DNA of 64,000 nucleotides from Ophthalmolycus amberensis (GCA_024529925.1 JAFEUB010000064.1:186001-250000), one strand, 5' to 3'. Positions 11,675 through 24,981 are shown, counted from the stretch's first letter. The notes: generated from the sequence alone by a model not told the origin. Made by a program: numbers and translations.

Positions 11675-14600
11675 ATGGCGGTAAACCTGGATAAGGAAGC
11701 GTACTACCGCCGGATCAAGAGACTGTACAGCAACTGGAAGGTAAGAAAACGGACGATTTGAAGCTCGTGTCGTCTGCTGTGGTTAACTTGCACGTGGAGA
11801 AAGTGGGCTTTTGGGAGACAACGTTACCAACGGCTAAGTAACTGCTACCAACGGCTAAGTTAGCCGCGTTTTTTTCTCCTTAGCGAGTTGACTGTTGTGC
11901 CGTTTCTTTGCCCACAACCAGGCCGCAGTCTGCACATTATGCACCTGCTTTATTTGCACTTTAAAAACAACATTTTTCAACTATACGTGTTTTGGAAGAC
12001 GTCCCACCAAGTCTATTGTATCACAACATGCTATAACCGCTAGCTAACTCATGTTAGCACACTTCATCCCAATTCACCACGTTAGCTAGTAAGTTTGCTA
12101 ACCGAGCTAACTTACTTAGCCGAGCAGCTAAAATGTGTAGCGAGTTTAAATTACCAATAAATGACAAATGCAACGTGTTAAAAGTGAGCACTGAAACATG
12201 CATATGCAGGTGTGCTTAAAATTTGGCTGCCGAAGCCGTTGGCCATTATGTTAATGTCACTTAGGGTTTGTAACGTTCGCTACATGCTAATGTTAGCTGT
12301 GGCTAATTAGCATGAATAACGTCCCAGTAACATGTGCAGGATGCCTGCATCTTCTGGAAATCCCTTTTCTCTAAATGAGTACCTGTGTCTCATTACATAA
12401 ACGCAACCGTATCGCTTATTTTTTAAGGTATTAAACTCATTGTGACTTGGAAGTTTTTGCTTAGCTTTCTACTTGGTTATTACTGCCCAATTACGCAAAT
12501 AGGTCCATTAAGGAACACTTTGTTTGCATTATAAGTCATTTAAAGACTTAAAAACAGCTTTATGAGACCAGCACTCTTTGTCTACCAGCGATACTATAAT
12601 AGTAGGAGCACATCCAGCATGGTTTTCCTTTTCATGCATAACACTAGATGTGTGGTTGTATCATTCTTTTTTTTGGTTTCCCAGAAAGGAGAAGATGAGT
12701 TTGGCAAAGTTGATGCCATTGTGGTTTCTGTCGGCGTGGACGAGGAAATTGTGTACGCCAAGTCCACGGCCATACAGGTAAGAGCACACTCCAGCATTAC
12801 AGGGTCACCTTTAAGATGCTGATGCATTCATGTGCAGCAATTAATTAAGAAAATAATCAACATTGCTTTATTAGTCTTGTATGTAAACAAAGTCTTTCTT
12901 GAGCAGCAGTACAAGAAGTTCCAAAATCTTTAAAATACATTCACAGCTAAACAATTAGCTTTCATTTATTCACCTATTCTTATTATGAAACTCCGTACGG
13001 CATCACAAACGTTAGCTGCAGCGGACAAGGACAGACGGCTGCTCGACAAACAGTCAAAAACTGTCCAAATGTTTGGATAAATTGCTGCTGTCACCCCTCT
13101 TACATGTGAGGGTTTTATTGCATTTGTGACGACAGTTCTCAGCATTTTACACGTGCGTTTTAAGGGGTTTCACGGATGGATAACTATGAATCTGGTTCGT
13201 ATACATGTTCTAGTTCTTATTTTTTCCCCTCAGACATGGCTGTTTGGCTACGAGTTGACCGACACCATCATGATCTTTTGCGACACCAAAATCATCTTCC
13301 TCGCCAGCAAGAAGAAGGTGGATTTCCTCAAACAGGTGGCCATAACTAAAGGCAACGAGAACGCCAACGGCGTCCCGCCCATCACGCTGCTCACCAGAGA
13401 AAAGGTAACCTGTTTAAAGACACGGAGGTAGTGGCCTGAATACACACTCCCTTTTTTGTACACTTATCTGCGCATGATTTGAGGGTGTGATTTTTGGGAG
13501 GCAGGCGTGCAGATTTTCAGGCGTACAAATTTTCTGTGTGTACGTAAATCAGATTCTTAACTGCCGTTGTGTGTCTCAGAATGAAAGCAACAAGGCCAGC
13601 TTCGACAAGATGATCGAAGCGATCAGAGGCAGCAAAGACGGCAAGACGGTGGGGATCTTCGGCAAAGATAAGTTCCCCGGAGATTACATGAAGAGCTGGA
13701 ACGACACCATCACCGCTGAGGGGCTGGAGAAGGTAAAACACGATCCCAAAAGTTTCATTTATTTATATATAACCGTGTTTTGTATTCTCTAGTTTGGTCA
13801 CACCGTTCCCCTTTTTCATGTTGCTTCCCGACCTGCAGGTGGACATCAGCGCTGTGGTCGCGTACACGATGGCGGTGAAGGAAGACGGAGAGCTGGCGCT
13901 GATGAAGAAGGCGGCGGCCATCACCAGCGAGGTTTACTCCAAGTTCTTCAAGGAGCGCGTCATGGAGATCGTCGACGCAGATGAGGTGAGGAGACGGAAC
14001 GGTGGATCCATGTCGGATTGAGGATTATTGATACAAGTTTACTGGACTAATGCTGGCAGTGTGTACTGGAATTATAGCTGTTGAAAAATGTCTATCAGCC
14101 TCCTAGTTTTTAATTCCCTGTCGGAGTAATTAGGAATTGTTTTGTTTCGCCCTCCCCCCCGAACAGAAAGTGCGCCACAGTAAACTGGCGGAGTCTGTGG
14201 AGAAGGCCATCGAGGAGAAGAAGTACCTGAGCGGTGCGGATCCTTCCACGGTGGAGATGTGTTACCCTCCCATCATCCAGAGCGGAGGCAACTACAGCCT
14301 CAAGTTCAGCGTCGTCAGGTAGCTCCCCTCACCAGAGCAGAGGCACGGTGATACGTTTTTTTAAAGCTGTTGGTAATTGTAGCTTAGCTTAGCATAAAGA
14401 CTGGAAGCGTGAAAACGGAAGGAGAATAAAAGGCAAAACAACCTGAGACGATCGTACATTTTGACCCTGACCATCACTTTAACGGACACCGTCTTTTCTG
14501 CTCCAGCGACAAGAACCACATGCACTTCGGTGCCATCACGTGCGCCATGGGGATCCGCTACAAGTCGTACTGCTCCAACCTGGTGCGCACCCTCATGGTG

Positions 14601-17600
14601 GACCCGCCTCAGGAGATGCAGGACAACTACAACTTCCTGCTGCAGGTGGAAGAGGAGCTGCTCAAGCATCTCAAACACGGTGGGTTCAGGGGCATGCTGG
14701 GAGCGTGGGAAATATTTCAAACTACTATGAATCTGCTGAAAATTACGTCGCAACTTTTAGGAGCCCAGGGACATGAATTCAAAATGTACAAATCTCAAAG
14801 ATGGGCATAACATTTGAACATTTTAGAGGCTTTTTTGGCTTGAAAAATGACAAAAATAAAATATTTGAAAAAACTACCTAAGTAGGTAGTTATTACAAGC
14901 AGCAAGGCAACTGTGGTAAATACAGGGTTAAGTATATTTGTGTTTTTCTTCTTTGCAGGAGTAAAAATCAGCGACGCCTACAACGCTGTTCAGGACTACG
15001 TGAAGAAGGAGAAGTCGGACCTCGTCGCAAAGCTGACCAAAAACCTCGGGTAGATGCTCACACTTTACATCTTTTTCTCCTCCGTGTTCTCGCACACGTT
15101 CACACACTCGTCTCACATCTTGTGTTGTTTTCTTGTTCTTTGTAGCTTTGCAATGGGAATCGAGTTCAGAGAAGGCTCCTTGGTTCTGAACGCTAAAAAC
15201 CAGTACAAACTTAAAAGAGGTGAGAAGTCGGCACATTCGGATGCAAATGTCTGTCGTTGTCGATGTTGAGTGAATGCGTTTCACGAACGTCTTTCTACAT
15301 TACGTAATTGTTAAGCAGCTTGTGTGCGTCTCCTCCAGGCATGGTGCTGAGCATCAGTTTGGGTTTCGCCGACCTCGTCAATAAAGACGGCAAGAAGGAC
15401 GAGCAGAAGAAGTACGCCTTGTTTATCGGGGACTCGATACAGATCAATGAGGTACGCTTTCCCTTGATACGAGCGACGCTGAAGAAACACTGACCTCAAC
15501 ATTATAAACGAGTACAAGTCACAGCAACTTATTCATCACAACCTGAAATGTTTCTGCAACAGGAAGAGGCGGCCACGATACTCACACCAGTCAAGAAGAA
15601 GATCAAGAATGTGGGGATCTTCTTGAAGGTACGCGGCTTTGCGTCTTTCAACTTTTTGTCGCTAATTGCACAAACAAAAGGAAAGAACAAGTTGAAGCTG
15701 AACAGTTCGTGTACGTATTGGATGTATTTCTAAAGCTGTTTAATTAAAGAGATGCTTTGTCTCCTCCAAACTGTATTATGTAGTAACGTACAAGCGCCAC
15801 ACGATGGCAGTAGCTACATTTGAAGCAGCGTATGTGAGCCGCTCAGTCACTGAATTTCCCACAACACGGGTCCTGCTAATGTTTCACAATAAAAGCCTTG
15901 TTAGGAAATGAAAGGATACCAGGGCTTTTACTTTGAAACATGCAGGTTGAGTTTGTATTAACAGCGTAATGCAGTAAACATGATTTAATCACGATCATCG
16001 CAGCTCATTGAAATGACCGTCGACATGGTTCTTTCTCCTCAGAATGACGATGAGGATGATGACGACGAGGACGGGGACGATGCCGAGGAGCTGCTGGGGA
16101 AGGGGGCTCGTAGCGCCGCCCTGCTGGCCGACAGAACCCGAGTGAGTGAGGGTGCCTTTGTGTGGTCGGATACGTGACCGGTGATCAGTGTTTATGTGGC
16201 GCCTTGACGGAGTGTCAGTAACTAAGAGTGTGACTGTTTTTGTGCTCTACCAGCTACTCGGGAAGGTAAGTATTGAATGCTTTTCTTCTAAAGTCTCATC
16301 GGCTGAAGTGCTTTAGTTGTGGGAATCCACTTACTGATCGGGAGAACGTTGTCCCCTTTTTTTTTTTTTTGAGTGATTTTTTTCCCCCATTTTTTTGTGT
16401 GCGTTTTTGATTTCTCTGACCATCCAAAGCCGTGTAACACATGTCCGTATTCTGCATGTGTTATTTATTTATTTTCCCATCCGTTTTGTAGAAAAAGAAC
16501 CCTGTACTCTGGTGTTTTCTGCGTGCGATCACTCAGTTGCGTCTCTTGTCAAACTCAGAATGAGATGACGGCGGAGGAGAAGAGGCGGGCTCACCAGAAG
16601 GATTTGGCGAATCATTTGAACGAGGAAGCCAAGCGTCGCCTGACGGAGCGGCAAGGAGAGGAGCAGATCCTGAAGTGAGTGTGAATACTTAATAATGTCC
16701 TGATGATGCAGAGGGCCTCGCCACAGATTCATTTTGTGTTAATTGAGTTCCTCTTTTCCTCTCCAGGGCCAGAAAATCCAACGTGTCCTATAAGAACGTG
16801 TCTCAGATGCCCAGAGAAAAGGACATCCGAGAAATGAAGATCTTCATAGACAAGAAGTACGAGACCGTCGTCATGCCCGTCTTTGGTCTCGCCACGCCGT
16901 TCCACATCGCCACCATCAAGGTACGCCGACGGCCCCGTCACCTCTGTTTACTCCCAGATTGTCTTTTCATATTGACTGATGTTTTTTTAAATTATTTTAG
17001 AACATCAGTATGTCCGTAGAAGGAGACTACACCTACCTGAGGATCAACTTCTACGTCCCCGGCAGCTCTCTGGGGCGACAGGAGGGAAACATCTTCCCCA
17101 ACCCCGACGCCACGTTTGTTAAAGAAATGTGAGGAAGAGAAAGTTGTATTTGGTTAAAATGGCATTTTATTGATTGACGGCACGGGACTGAAACCCACCT
17201 CTGTCTGGTTTGATTGTTGATGAAGGTCTTAAATTACCTTGAAGTATGTTTCTGTCCTGTTCGTCTCCTATCCGTCCTCCTCACTTACTCTCGATCGGGA
17301 CCGTTCTCCCCTCAGCACGTACCGAGCGTCCAACCTCAAAGCTCCCGGCGACCCGTCGGTGCCCTCCACCAACCTGCAGAACGCCTTCCGCATCATCAAG
17401 GAGGTGCAGAAGCGCTACAAGACGCGGGAGGCCGAGGAGAAGGAGAAGGAGGGCATCGTCAAGCAGGACTCGCTGGTCATCAACCTCAACCGCAGCAACC
17501 CCAAACTCAAAGACCTCTACATCCGACCCAACATCGCGCAGAAGAGGATGCAGGGCTCGCTGGAGGCGCACACCAACGGTGGGAGAAAGGCTCTTATCGG

Positions 17601-19453
17601 GACGAACAGGAGGGACGCCTAAACCTCCTTTTTATTACTGAACGCTCCCTCTCTTCTTCACACGCAGGTTTCCGTTTCACGTCGGTCCGCGGCGATAAAG
17701 TGGACATTCTTTACAACAACATCAAACACGCCATCTTCCAGCCGTGCGACGGGGAGATGATCATTGTACTCCACTTCCACCTCAAGGTAGCGTTATTGGT
17801 TCAACACTTGCGAGATGTTTTCGATACCACACACGCAGATGTTCCAGTACAACTTTAAAGTTTCCGTTTTCCAGAACGCCATCATGTTCGGGAAGCGGCG
17901 CCACACGGACGTCCAGTTCTACACCGAGGTCGGGGAGATCACCACGGACCTGGGCAAACACCAACACATGCACGACCGGGACGACCTGTACGCCGAGCAG
18001 ATGGAGCGCGAGATGAGGCACAAGCTCAAGTCGGCCTTCAAGAACTTCATCGAGAAGGTGGAGACGCTGACTAAAGAGCAGCTGGAGTTCGAGGTTCCCT
18101 TCAGAGACCTCGGGTGAGTAAAGCGCCGCACCGTGAACACGAGAGGAGCCGGGACGGGGAAAGAGGTGCGCTCAATAAGCGGCTGGTCTGATTCTTCTGG
18201 TTCTAGGTTCCAGGGCGCCCCCTACAGGAGCACCTGTCTGCTACAACCCACGTCCGGTTCCCTCGTCAACACCACTGAATGGGTGAGTGAGCACACTTAA
18301 CACCTCTTACCCACTGACTAAAAAACCCCATTTAAAATAAAAAATGTATCTTAATACTCAGTATTAATGCGGTTATCCTAATTTCTTTTGCCCTCTTTGT
18401 TGGTTTTTAACTCCAGCCCCCGTTCGTGGTGACTCTGGACGAGGTGGAGCTGGTCCACTTTGAGCGCGTGCAGTTCCACCTGAAGAACTTCGACGTGGTC
18501 ATCGTCTACAAGGACTACAACAAGAAGGTCACCATGATCAACGCCGTGCCCGTCAACTCCCTAGACCCCATCAAGGAGTGGCTCAAGTGTGTTTTTTATT
18601 TATTTGTCAACTGCTTCTTTACGAACGCGGGCTCTCCGGTCTCTGCGTGTTAAATTGCTCTGTTGTCTCTTTCGCAGCTCGTGTGACATCAAGTACACGG
18701 AGGGAGTCCAGTCCCTGAACTGGACCAAGATCATGAAGACCATCGTGGACGATCCCGAGGGCTTCTTCGAGCAGGGAGGCTGGTCTTTCCTGGACCCAGA
18801 GGGCGAGGTACGTCCAGCACAGTGGCCCAAAAACACTTCACACAAACGTGTTTGTGTGACTATGTCCCTCTGACTGTGGTTTGTTTTGGTCTCAGGGAAG
18901 CGGCGCCGAGGAAGATTCGGAGTCGGAAATGGAGGATGAAACTTTCAACCCGTCTGCAGACGAAGAAACGCAGGAGGAGGAGGACAGTGACGAGGACTAC
19001 GACTCTGAGACGGAGGACTCTAGTAAGATTTATTATTTCAAACTGTTGGATTTACTACGGTAAATGGAGCTTATTGTCTTTGACACAATGTAGAGAAGTG
19101 AATCCAAGAGTACAATAGTCGCATCAGCTCCTTTGCTTTTGTTTTTATAGATTTCAGCGGCGAGTCGGAGGGCAGCGAGGAGGAGAGCGGCAAAGACTGG
19201 GACGAGCTGGAGGAAGAAGCCAGGAAAGGTTTGTAAAATCCTCTACCGATGAACCATGCCTGGACATGTTGTAGGTTTATGTGTGAAGTGAGTGACGGAG
19301 AGGTGATTTATGTTGTTTTTAGCTGACAGAGAGAGCCAGTACGTGGAGGAGGACACCACCACCGCCGCCAACACCACCAACAACAACAAGAAGAGAAAGC
19401 TCCGGCCATCGGCCCACAGCAGCACGCCCAACAAGAAGAAGCGACGGTCCTAA
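11675..19453 (+). CDS. supt16h: FACT complex subunit SPT16
   Basis: Exons join in frame at 11675-11740, 12685-12777, 13234-13404, 13580-13732, 13839-13985, 14167-14318, 14507-14679, 14959-15049, 15146-15219, 15339-15451, 15563-15628, 16043-16141, (16254-16265), 16559-16674, 16767-16920, 17001-17128, 17316-17578, 17668-17786, 17875-18113, 18207-18282, 18417-18586, 18678-18807, 18896-19022, 19151-19228 and 19323-19453. The product is 1042 aa, or 1046 with the 12-nt microexon; human is 1047. Start MAVNLDKEAYYRRIKRLYSNW is diagnostic. Order: N-terminal aminopeptidase-like domain (roughly 1-430, catalytically dead in this family), acidic linker (exon 12), middle domain with tandem PH folds (about 530-920), long Asp/Glu tail and basic KKKRRS end. 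With SSRP1 it forms FACT, which removes and replaces H2A-H2B during transcription and replication. No lesions seen. Confidence 0.97.
11741..12684 (+). other. supt16h: SUPT16H intron 1 rich in GCTAA/TTAGC words
   Basis: The first intron contains a dense cluster of GCTAA, GCTAAC and TTAGC words at 11829-11880, 12034-12130 and 12285-12315, including GCTAGCTAAC and GTTAGCTAGT. No coding exon is seen. The same words occur near other 5' ends in the window. Confidence 0.5.
16254..16265 (+). other. supt16h: Candidate 12-nt microexon (Leu-Leu-Gly-Lys) of SUPT16H
   Basis: Between exons 12 and 14 the stretch CTACTCGGGAAG is preceded by a pyrimidine-rich CTCTACCAG acceptor and followed directly by a perfect GTAAGT donor. 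It is a multiple of three, and adding it keeps the frame (ADRTR-LLGK-NEMTAEEK). The human protein, as I remember it, has no residues here, so it would be optional or lineage-specific. Confidence 0.45.
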
Positions 19454-20245
19454 AATATATCTCTCTCTCACACACGCACACATACTGCCAAACCTAGTTG
19501 ACCCTTGACCCTTCCCTGTACCCCAACCGGCTCTTTTGACTCCTACACTTAAGACAAACAAAACACGCTCAGACACACGATGTGTATATAGACGTAGACG
19601 CCCCGTTATTTTCGTGTCGGTCAGTGAAGTGTCATGTTGAAATGGTAAGAAAGAACCAGACACACACACACACACACAAACACACACACTTCATTCATCA
19701 GCTTGTTTTCCCCTCTCCTTCCTTGTTCTCTTTGTTTCCACCTCCCATCTCCATCCATCCATCAGGGTTTCATGTGTGTGTGTGTGTGTGTGCATGTTTA
19801 AATGGGTTTTTATTGCGAGCGTTGTTTACTTTCTGTTGAGAAAGACGACTTTCTTAACCAATGAATAATAAAAGGCTTGACATCTCCTCTGCCAAGTGTT
19901 TTGTATAAAACCTGAGACTCTCCACCTTCTTGTCTTTGTTTCACTTCCCCCGTCATGTTTTCCTCTGTTTGTTAAATTGTAGTAATAAGATTGAACATTT
20001 TCTCTTTTTGAGGGGGGGGGGGGGGCAGATACAGTTTCTGATTTCTTCTGTTTTTTTAAATGGGGTTTATAAACTTATGCACACACACACACACACACAC
20101 ACAGTCTCCCTCACACTCGTCCTCTGATCCTTTTTTTTTTTTTTTTTTTTTTTTTGTTAATTCCGAGTAGATTTGTTGTTGTACTGTTAATTCCGAAAAT
20201 TTGTTTTTGTTTTTGTAATAAAATTCAAAGGAACTGTAGTTTGTT
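19454..20245 (+). other. supt16h: SUPT16H 3' UTR
   Basis: Follows the TAA at 19451-19453. AATAAA signals lie at about 19867 and 20217; the latter is followed by T-rich DNA. It contains CA repeats (about 19661-19689, 20080-20103), a GT tract (about 19774-19791), a G run (20012-20025) and a T run (20131-20155). Two 3' ends (alternative polyadenylation) are likely. Confidence 0.6.
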
Positions 20246-20631
20246 TTGAATGCTTTCTTCTCTCTGCGCGTTCGGAAACGTTCTTCTGTCGCGTACAATT
20301 AAGTAAACGTCATAGCGATGACTGCCTCTGTTTTATATCACTGGGTTTTTGAAAGGTTTTGGACTGTTGTTCGGACAGAACTAAGACATTTGAAGATGTA
20401 ATTGTCTAGTTATATTGGGGAATTATTTAATATTTTCTGGCGTTTTAAAGAGAAACGACGTCTTAATCTCAATTTAATCTAATTTAACTAATCGGTTTAA
20501 AGAAGGGGTTAAAGATTATTAGAAAAAAGGAAACGACTATAGCATTTCTGATAAAAGTATCCCTTGAATTGAGTCATTAAAGGATTGTGACGTTCTGCAG
20601 AAACATAGTTTGTCGATTCTCTCTGGTTGTA

Positions 20632-22685
20632 GGCAAGGCAAGGCAAGTTTATTTGTATAGCACATTTCAACAAGGTAATTCAAAGTGCTTCACATAAAAC
20701 CATTAAAAGCATCAAAACAAGGCAAAAGAAAAGGAGATTTAAAAACAATTAAAGAAACAGTGTAAGAAATAAAATTCAGTAGTAAAATGCAGAAATGCAG
20801 GAAATTGATTAATATATTAATTGAATGTGGTTCAATTAAAGGCAGCAGCAAACAGAAAGGTCTTCAATCTTGATTTAAATGAGCTGAGGGTCTCAGCAGA
20901 CCTGCAGCTTTCTGGGACTTTGTTCCAGATATGTGGAGCAGAAAAACTGAACGCTGCTTCTCCATGTTTAGTTCTGACTCTGGGAACAGAAAGTAGACCG
21001 GTCCCAGACGACCTGAGGGGTCGGGATGGTTCATACGGTAGCAGCAGATCGGAGATGTATTTTGGCCCAAAACCATTCAGTGCTTTGTAAACCAACAGCA
21101 GGATTTTAAAGTCAATTCTTTGTTGGACAGGAAGCCAGTGCAAAGACCTCAGAACTGGAGTGATGTGATCCACCCTCCTGGTCTTAGTGAGGACTCGAGC
21201 TGCAGCGTTCTGAATCAGCTGCAGCTTTCTGACGGACTTTTTACAGAGACCTGTAAACACACTGTTACAGTAGTCCAGTCTGCTGAAGATAAATGCATGG
21301 ACAAGTTTTTCCAAATCCTGTTGAGACATAAGTCCTCTAATCCTTGATATATTCTTCAGGTGATAATAGGCTGATTTTGTAATTGTCTTGATGTGGCTGT
21401 TCAGGTTGAGGTCTGAATCCATAACTACACCTAGATTTCTGGCTTGGTTTGTGGGTTTTAACATCAGTGACTGAAGCTGAGCGGTGATTTTCAATTGTTC
21501 GTCCTTGGTACCAAAAACAATTACTTCTGTTTTATCTTTGTTTAATTGAAGAAAATTCTGGCACATCCAGTTGTTGATTTGTTCAATGCAGTTACCCAGC
21601 CCTTGATTGGGATTATAGTCCCCTGGTGACATAGTTATGTAGATTTGTGTGTCGTCTGCATAATTATGATAACACACTTTGTTGTTTTCCATAATCTGAG
21701 CTAGTGGAAGCATGTAGATGTTGAACAGAGGGGGCCCCAGTATTGAACCTTGGGGAACACCACATGTCATTTTAGTCAGCTCTGATGTGTAATCAGCTAC
21801 AGACACAAAGTATTCTCGGCCCTTCAAGTAGGATTCAAACCAGTTAAGTGCTGTGTCAGAGAGTCCCACCCAGATTTTTAGTCTTTCTAGGAGTATGGCA
21901 TGGTCGACCGTGTCGAATGCAGCACTGAGATCTAGTAACACTACGACTGAACTTCTGCCATTGTCTATGTTTAAGTGGATGTCGTTGAAAACCTTAACAA
22001 GAGCAGTTTCAGTGCTGTGGTGCTGTCGAAAGCCTGACTGGAAAACATCAAAGCAGTTATTTACGGTCAAGAAGTTGGTCAGCTGTTGGAAAACCGCTTT
22101 TTCAATTATTTTACTTAAAAATGGGAGGTTTGATATTGGCCTATAATTTTTCATCGTTGCGGAGTCTAAACTAGCCTTCTTTAGGAGTGGTTTAATAACT
22201 GCAGTTTTTAGGGCTTGTGGGAAGACACCTGAGAGAAGGGATGTGTTTACAATTTGTAAAAGATCAGTGGTCATGCAGTTTGAAATATTTTTGAAAAAGT
22301 GTGTTGGTAGAATATCCAAGCAGCAGGAGGATGACTTCAGATGTAGTATAATGTCTTCTAGGCTTCTACGGTCGATTGAATGAAATTGTGTCATGATATT
22401 TGAATGGATGTTATTCAGAGATCGGGACAACACATATCCTGTGGTTGATGTGGAGGCACTGACTGCTTGTCTAATTTTCTGAATTTTGTCAGTAAAAAAG
22501 GAGGCAAATTGATTGCATGCCCAGGTGGATTGGAGTTCAGCAGCTACCGACACTGGAGGGTTTGTTAGCCTGTCGACAGTAGCAAATAAGGCACGTGTAT
22601 TGTTGTTGTTTTTGGTGATGATGTCAGATGATGTTTCTTTAAAGCAGTTTTCATCATTTGGCCCAAACAGATGGTGTTAAATCAC
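20632..22685 (-). mobile_element. 5'-truncated LINE (CR1/L2-like group) with open reverse-transcriptase frame
   Basis: An uninterrupted minus-strand frame runs from about 22676 to the TAA at 20832 (about 615 codons). It shows the non-LTR reverse transcriptase order: FQSGFRQHHSTETAL, DLSAAFDTVDH, GVPQGSILGPPLFNIY, the catalytic YADDTQIY, then LGVVMDSDL and the conserved C-terminal LHWLPVQQRIDFK block. This pattern places it in the CR1/L2/Rex1 group of fish LINEs; the exact family was not determined. The upstream endonuclease domain is missing and the frame meets a stop at about 22677, so the copy is 5'-truncated, as is usual for target-primed insertion. The minus-strand 3' end is at about 20632, where the plus strand shows repeated GGCAA units, a typical LINE tail. 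No stop codon or frame slip lies inside the remaining ORF, so the insertion is young. Confidence 0.85.
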
Positions 22686-22689
22686 TCAA

Positions 22690-23436
22690 TAGCTTCAGTT
22701 TAATGCTACTAAACAGGCAGTGATGTATGCTGATGCGATTCTTCAAAGTGCCTCATATTTTATATTGGGACATTTTGGAGTGTTTATGTTGTGTGTGTGT
22801 TATGTGGATGAACAGCTCACCTGGTATTTTCAAAGCAAAGTTGTTGCTCTGACAAACAAATGTTCTGTCCAGACATCATGTACACACTGCAGTGGTCTGC
22901 TGCAAACCAAAATGTGTGTAGGAACCTCTCTCACAAACACACACGTTTGTATTTCTATACTTGGGAGGACTGACGTACTTGACTTAATGCGTTCCCCAGC
23001 CACCATCCATCTCTTCCTCATGTTGTACCCCAAACCTTAACCTGAGTGTAACTCTACCCTCAGCCCTAAAACCAAGTCCTTAAAAGAAGTGGAGACTCGA
23101 CAACATGTCTTCATTTTCCAAAAAATGTCCTCGCTATCGAGGCGTAAACCTCACATCGGTCCTCACAAAGACAGAAGAGCCCTCGCGCCCATTGTCGGGC
23201 ATGCAAACGTCCCCTCGCTGGAAACTCTGCAAAGTGTCTCACCGAGCGCACAAAGAAAAACAACCTCTTACTTGTGGTCATGGACCGTTTAGTATCCAAA
23301 CTCAGCGACAGGGAAGGACGTACACGAGTGAAGACACAGAGAGAGAGAGGAGGAGGTAAGACCACATTGACAGAAGTACCTTCATCTTTATCTACGCGAG
23401 TATTTGTTCTTTATTCTGTTCTCATTACTGCAGATC
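22690..23436. other. Intergenic between LINE and lectin gene A
   Basis: No coding exon or clear repeat boundary seen. A small GA-rich stretch is present near 23335-23355. Confidence 0.3.
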
Positions 23437-24396
23437 ATGGAGGGAGGTTGGAAGAAAATGCTTTTCTTTGGTTTGTACTCTTCTTTCATCAACTTTGAGA
23501 AAAAGTACATTTAGATTATTTGTTCAAAAACAGCCAAACGTTTTTGTTTTTTATTCTTACATTGGGTTTTACTTTACATCTAATCCACAGGGACAGTTTC
23601 TATCCTCGTGGAGGTCACACGACAGACGGGTAAGAACACGTGTTCATGTCTGTCTCGTACTGTAAGTCCACTTCACAAGTACAACGCTTAAGAAACCAGG
23701 GAACCTTAAGGAATGCACTTAATACACTTAATAATTGATTAATAGGTTGGTTATTTAATCGTTGAATTTAAATGTTTCAGCGCTGTAACTGATTTTTATG
23801 CCGTAAAGAATGATTTCAGAAGAGCACAGTAAAAACACACAACATTTAAATGAATTGCGCAAATAACAAATGAAGCTAAAACTTGTGTTTTCCATGATAG
23901 TTTTAGAAAAACCAACTAGAAATGTTGTGTTAACCTCTGTATTGTTACCTTAAAATCATTTTTATTTCCTATATAGATGCCGTGTACTTTCTGATGGATA
24001 ACTGCAGTATTTTGAGTACTTGACAAGGTTTATTTATCGTCCTTATTCTACACTGTAGAGCTGCACAACGAACTGCCAATTGCAGTCCCTTCATGCTACA
24101 CAAGGATAACTACCACAAAGATTTGACTGATGTTTTAGAACAATATTAACTGTATATTAAAATACAGACAACATTTTTAAACATGTATTTTTCGTGTAGC
24201 ACTTAAGAACAAATGTGAGTGTTCATGATTTGTAGTTGATGTGCTAAAACTTGATGAACGGCATTTTTCCATTTTATTTTCGAGGTGAGCAGAGAGAGAA
24301 GCTAAGTGTCGCCTTATTGTTCGCCACACAGGCTACAGGTCATTTGTTAAAATGCTTTAAAACCTTCAATATACAATATTTTCACAAAGCACGGGA

Positions 24397-24594
24397 TCTT
24401 GGCACGTGGAGACCACTGTGCACTGGCTTTATCTCGAGCCAGTGTTTGGTTTGTCTGCTCTGGGCTACCGTACAAACATGGTGGCCGGCTGTGTGAAGAG
24501 GACCCGCTCCCTATGGAGATATAAATGTCTCATTCTAAGGCAAATGATCCCCAACAGATCCCCCTAAAAGCTACACACTCTACCTTTAAGAGTA
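24397..24594. repeat. MITE-like interspersed repeat, copy 1
   Basis: The right half shares phrases with 47552-47866: CAGTGTTTGGTTTGTCTGCTC versus TAGTGTTTGGTTCGTCCGTTA, ATATAAATGTCTCATTCTAA versus ATATAAACGTCCCATTCTAA, and AGATCCCCCTAAA followed by GCTACACAC near the end. It lies in the intron before the lectin A domain exon. The left limit is unclear. Confidence 0.6.
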
Positions 24595-24923
24595 TTACAA
24601 GTATGTAAAGATTTGTGTTGAAGACATGATTTCTCTGTGTTCTTTCTCCATGTAGGTGGAAGAGATCAATACGTGCTGGTGACGGAGGAGAAGAGTTGGG
24701 CTGAGGCTCAGAGCTACTGCAGGCAGCACCACCCGGATCTGGTCAGTGTGAGGGGTCCCGATGAGAGCGAGGAGATCCAGAGCGGTCTGCGGGGCAGCCG
24801 AGCTGTGCGGGAGGCCTGGATCGGCCTGCGCAGAGACTCCTGGAAGTGGTCGGATGGCAGCACCTCCTCCTTCAGACGTTGGGGGACACCAGTTTCAACT
24901 TTGTCTGTCAAAGTAAGCCCAAA

Positions 24924-24924
<1 letters not shown>

Positions 24925-24981
<57 letters not shown>
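24925..24981 (+). repeat. (CA)n-(TA)n microsatellite
   Basis: About 21 CA units pass directly into about 7 TA units, starting 12 bases after the donor of the broken lectin A exon. Confidence 0.95.
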
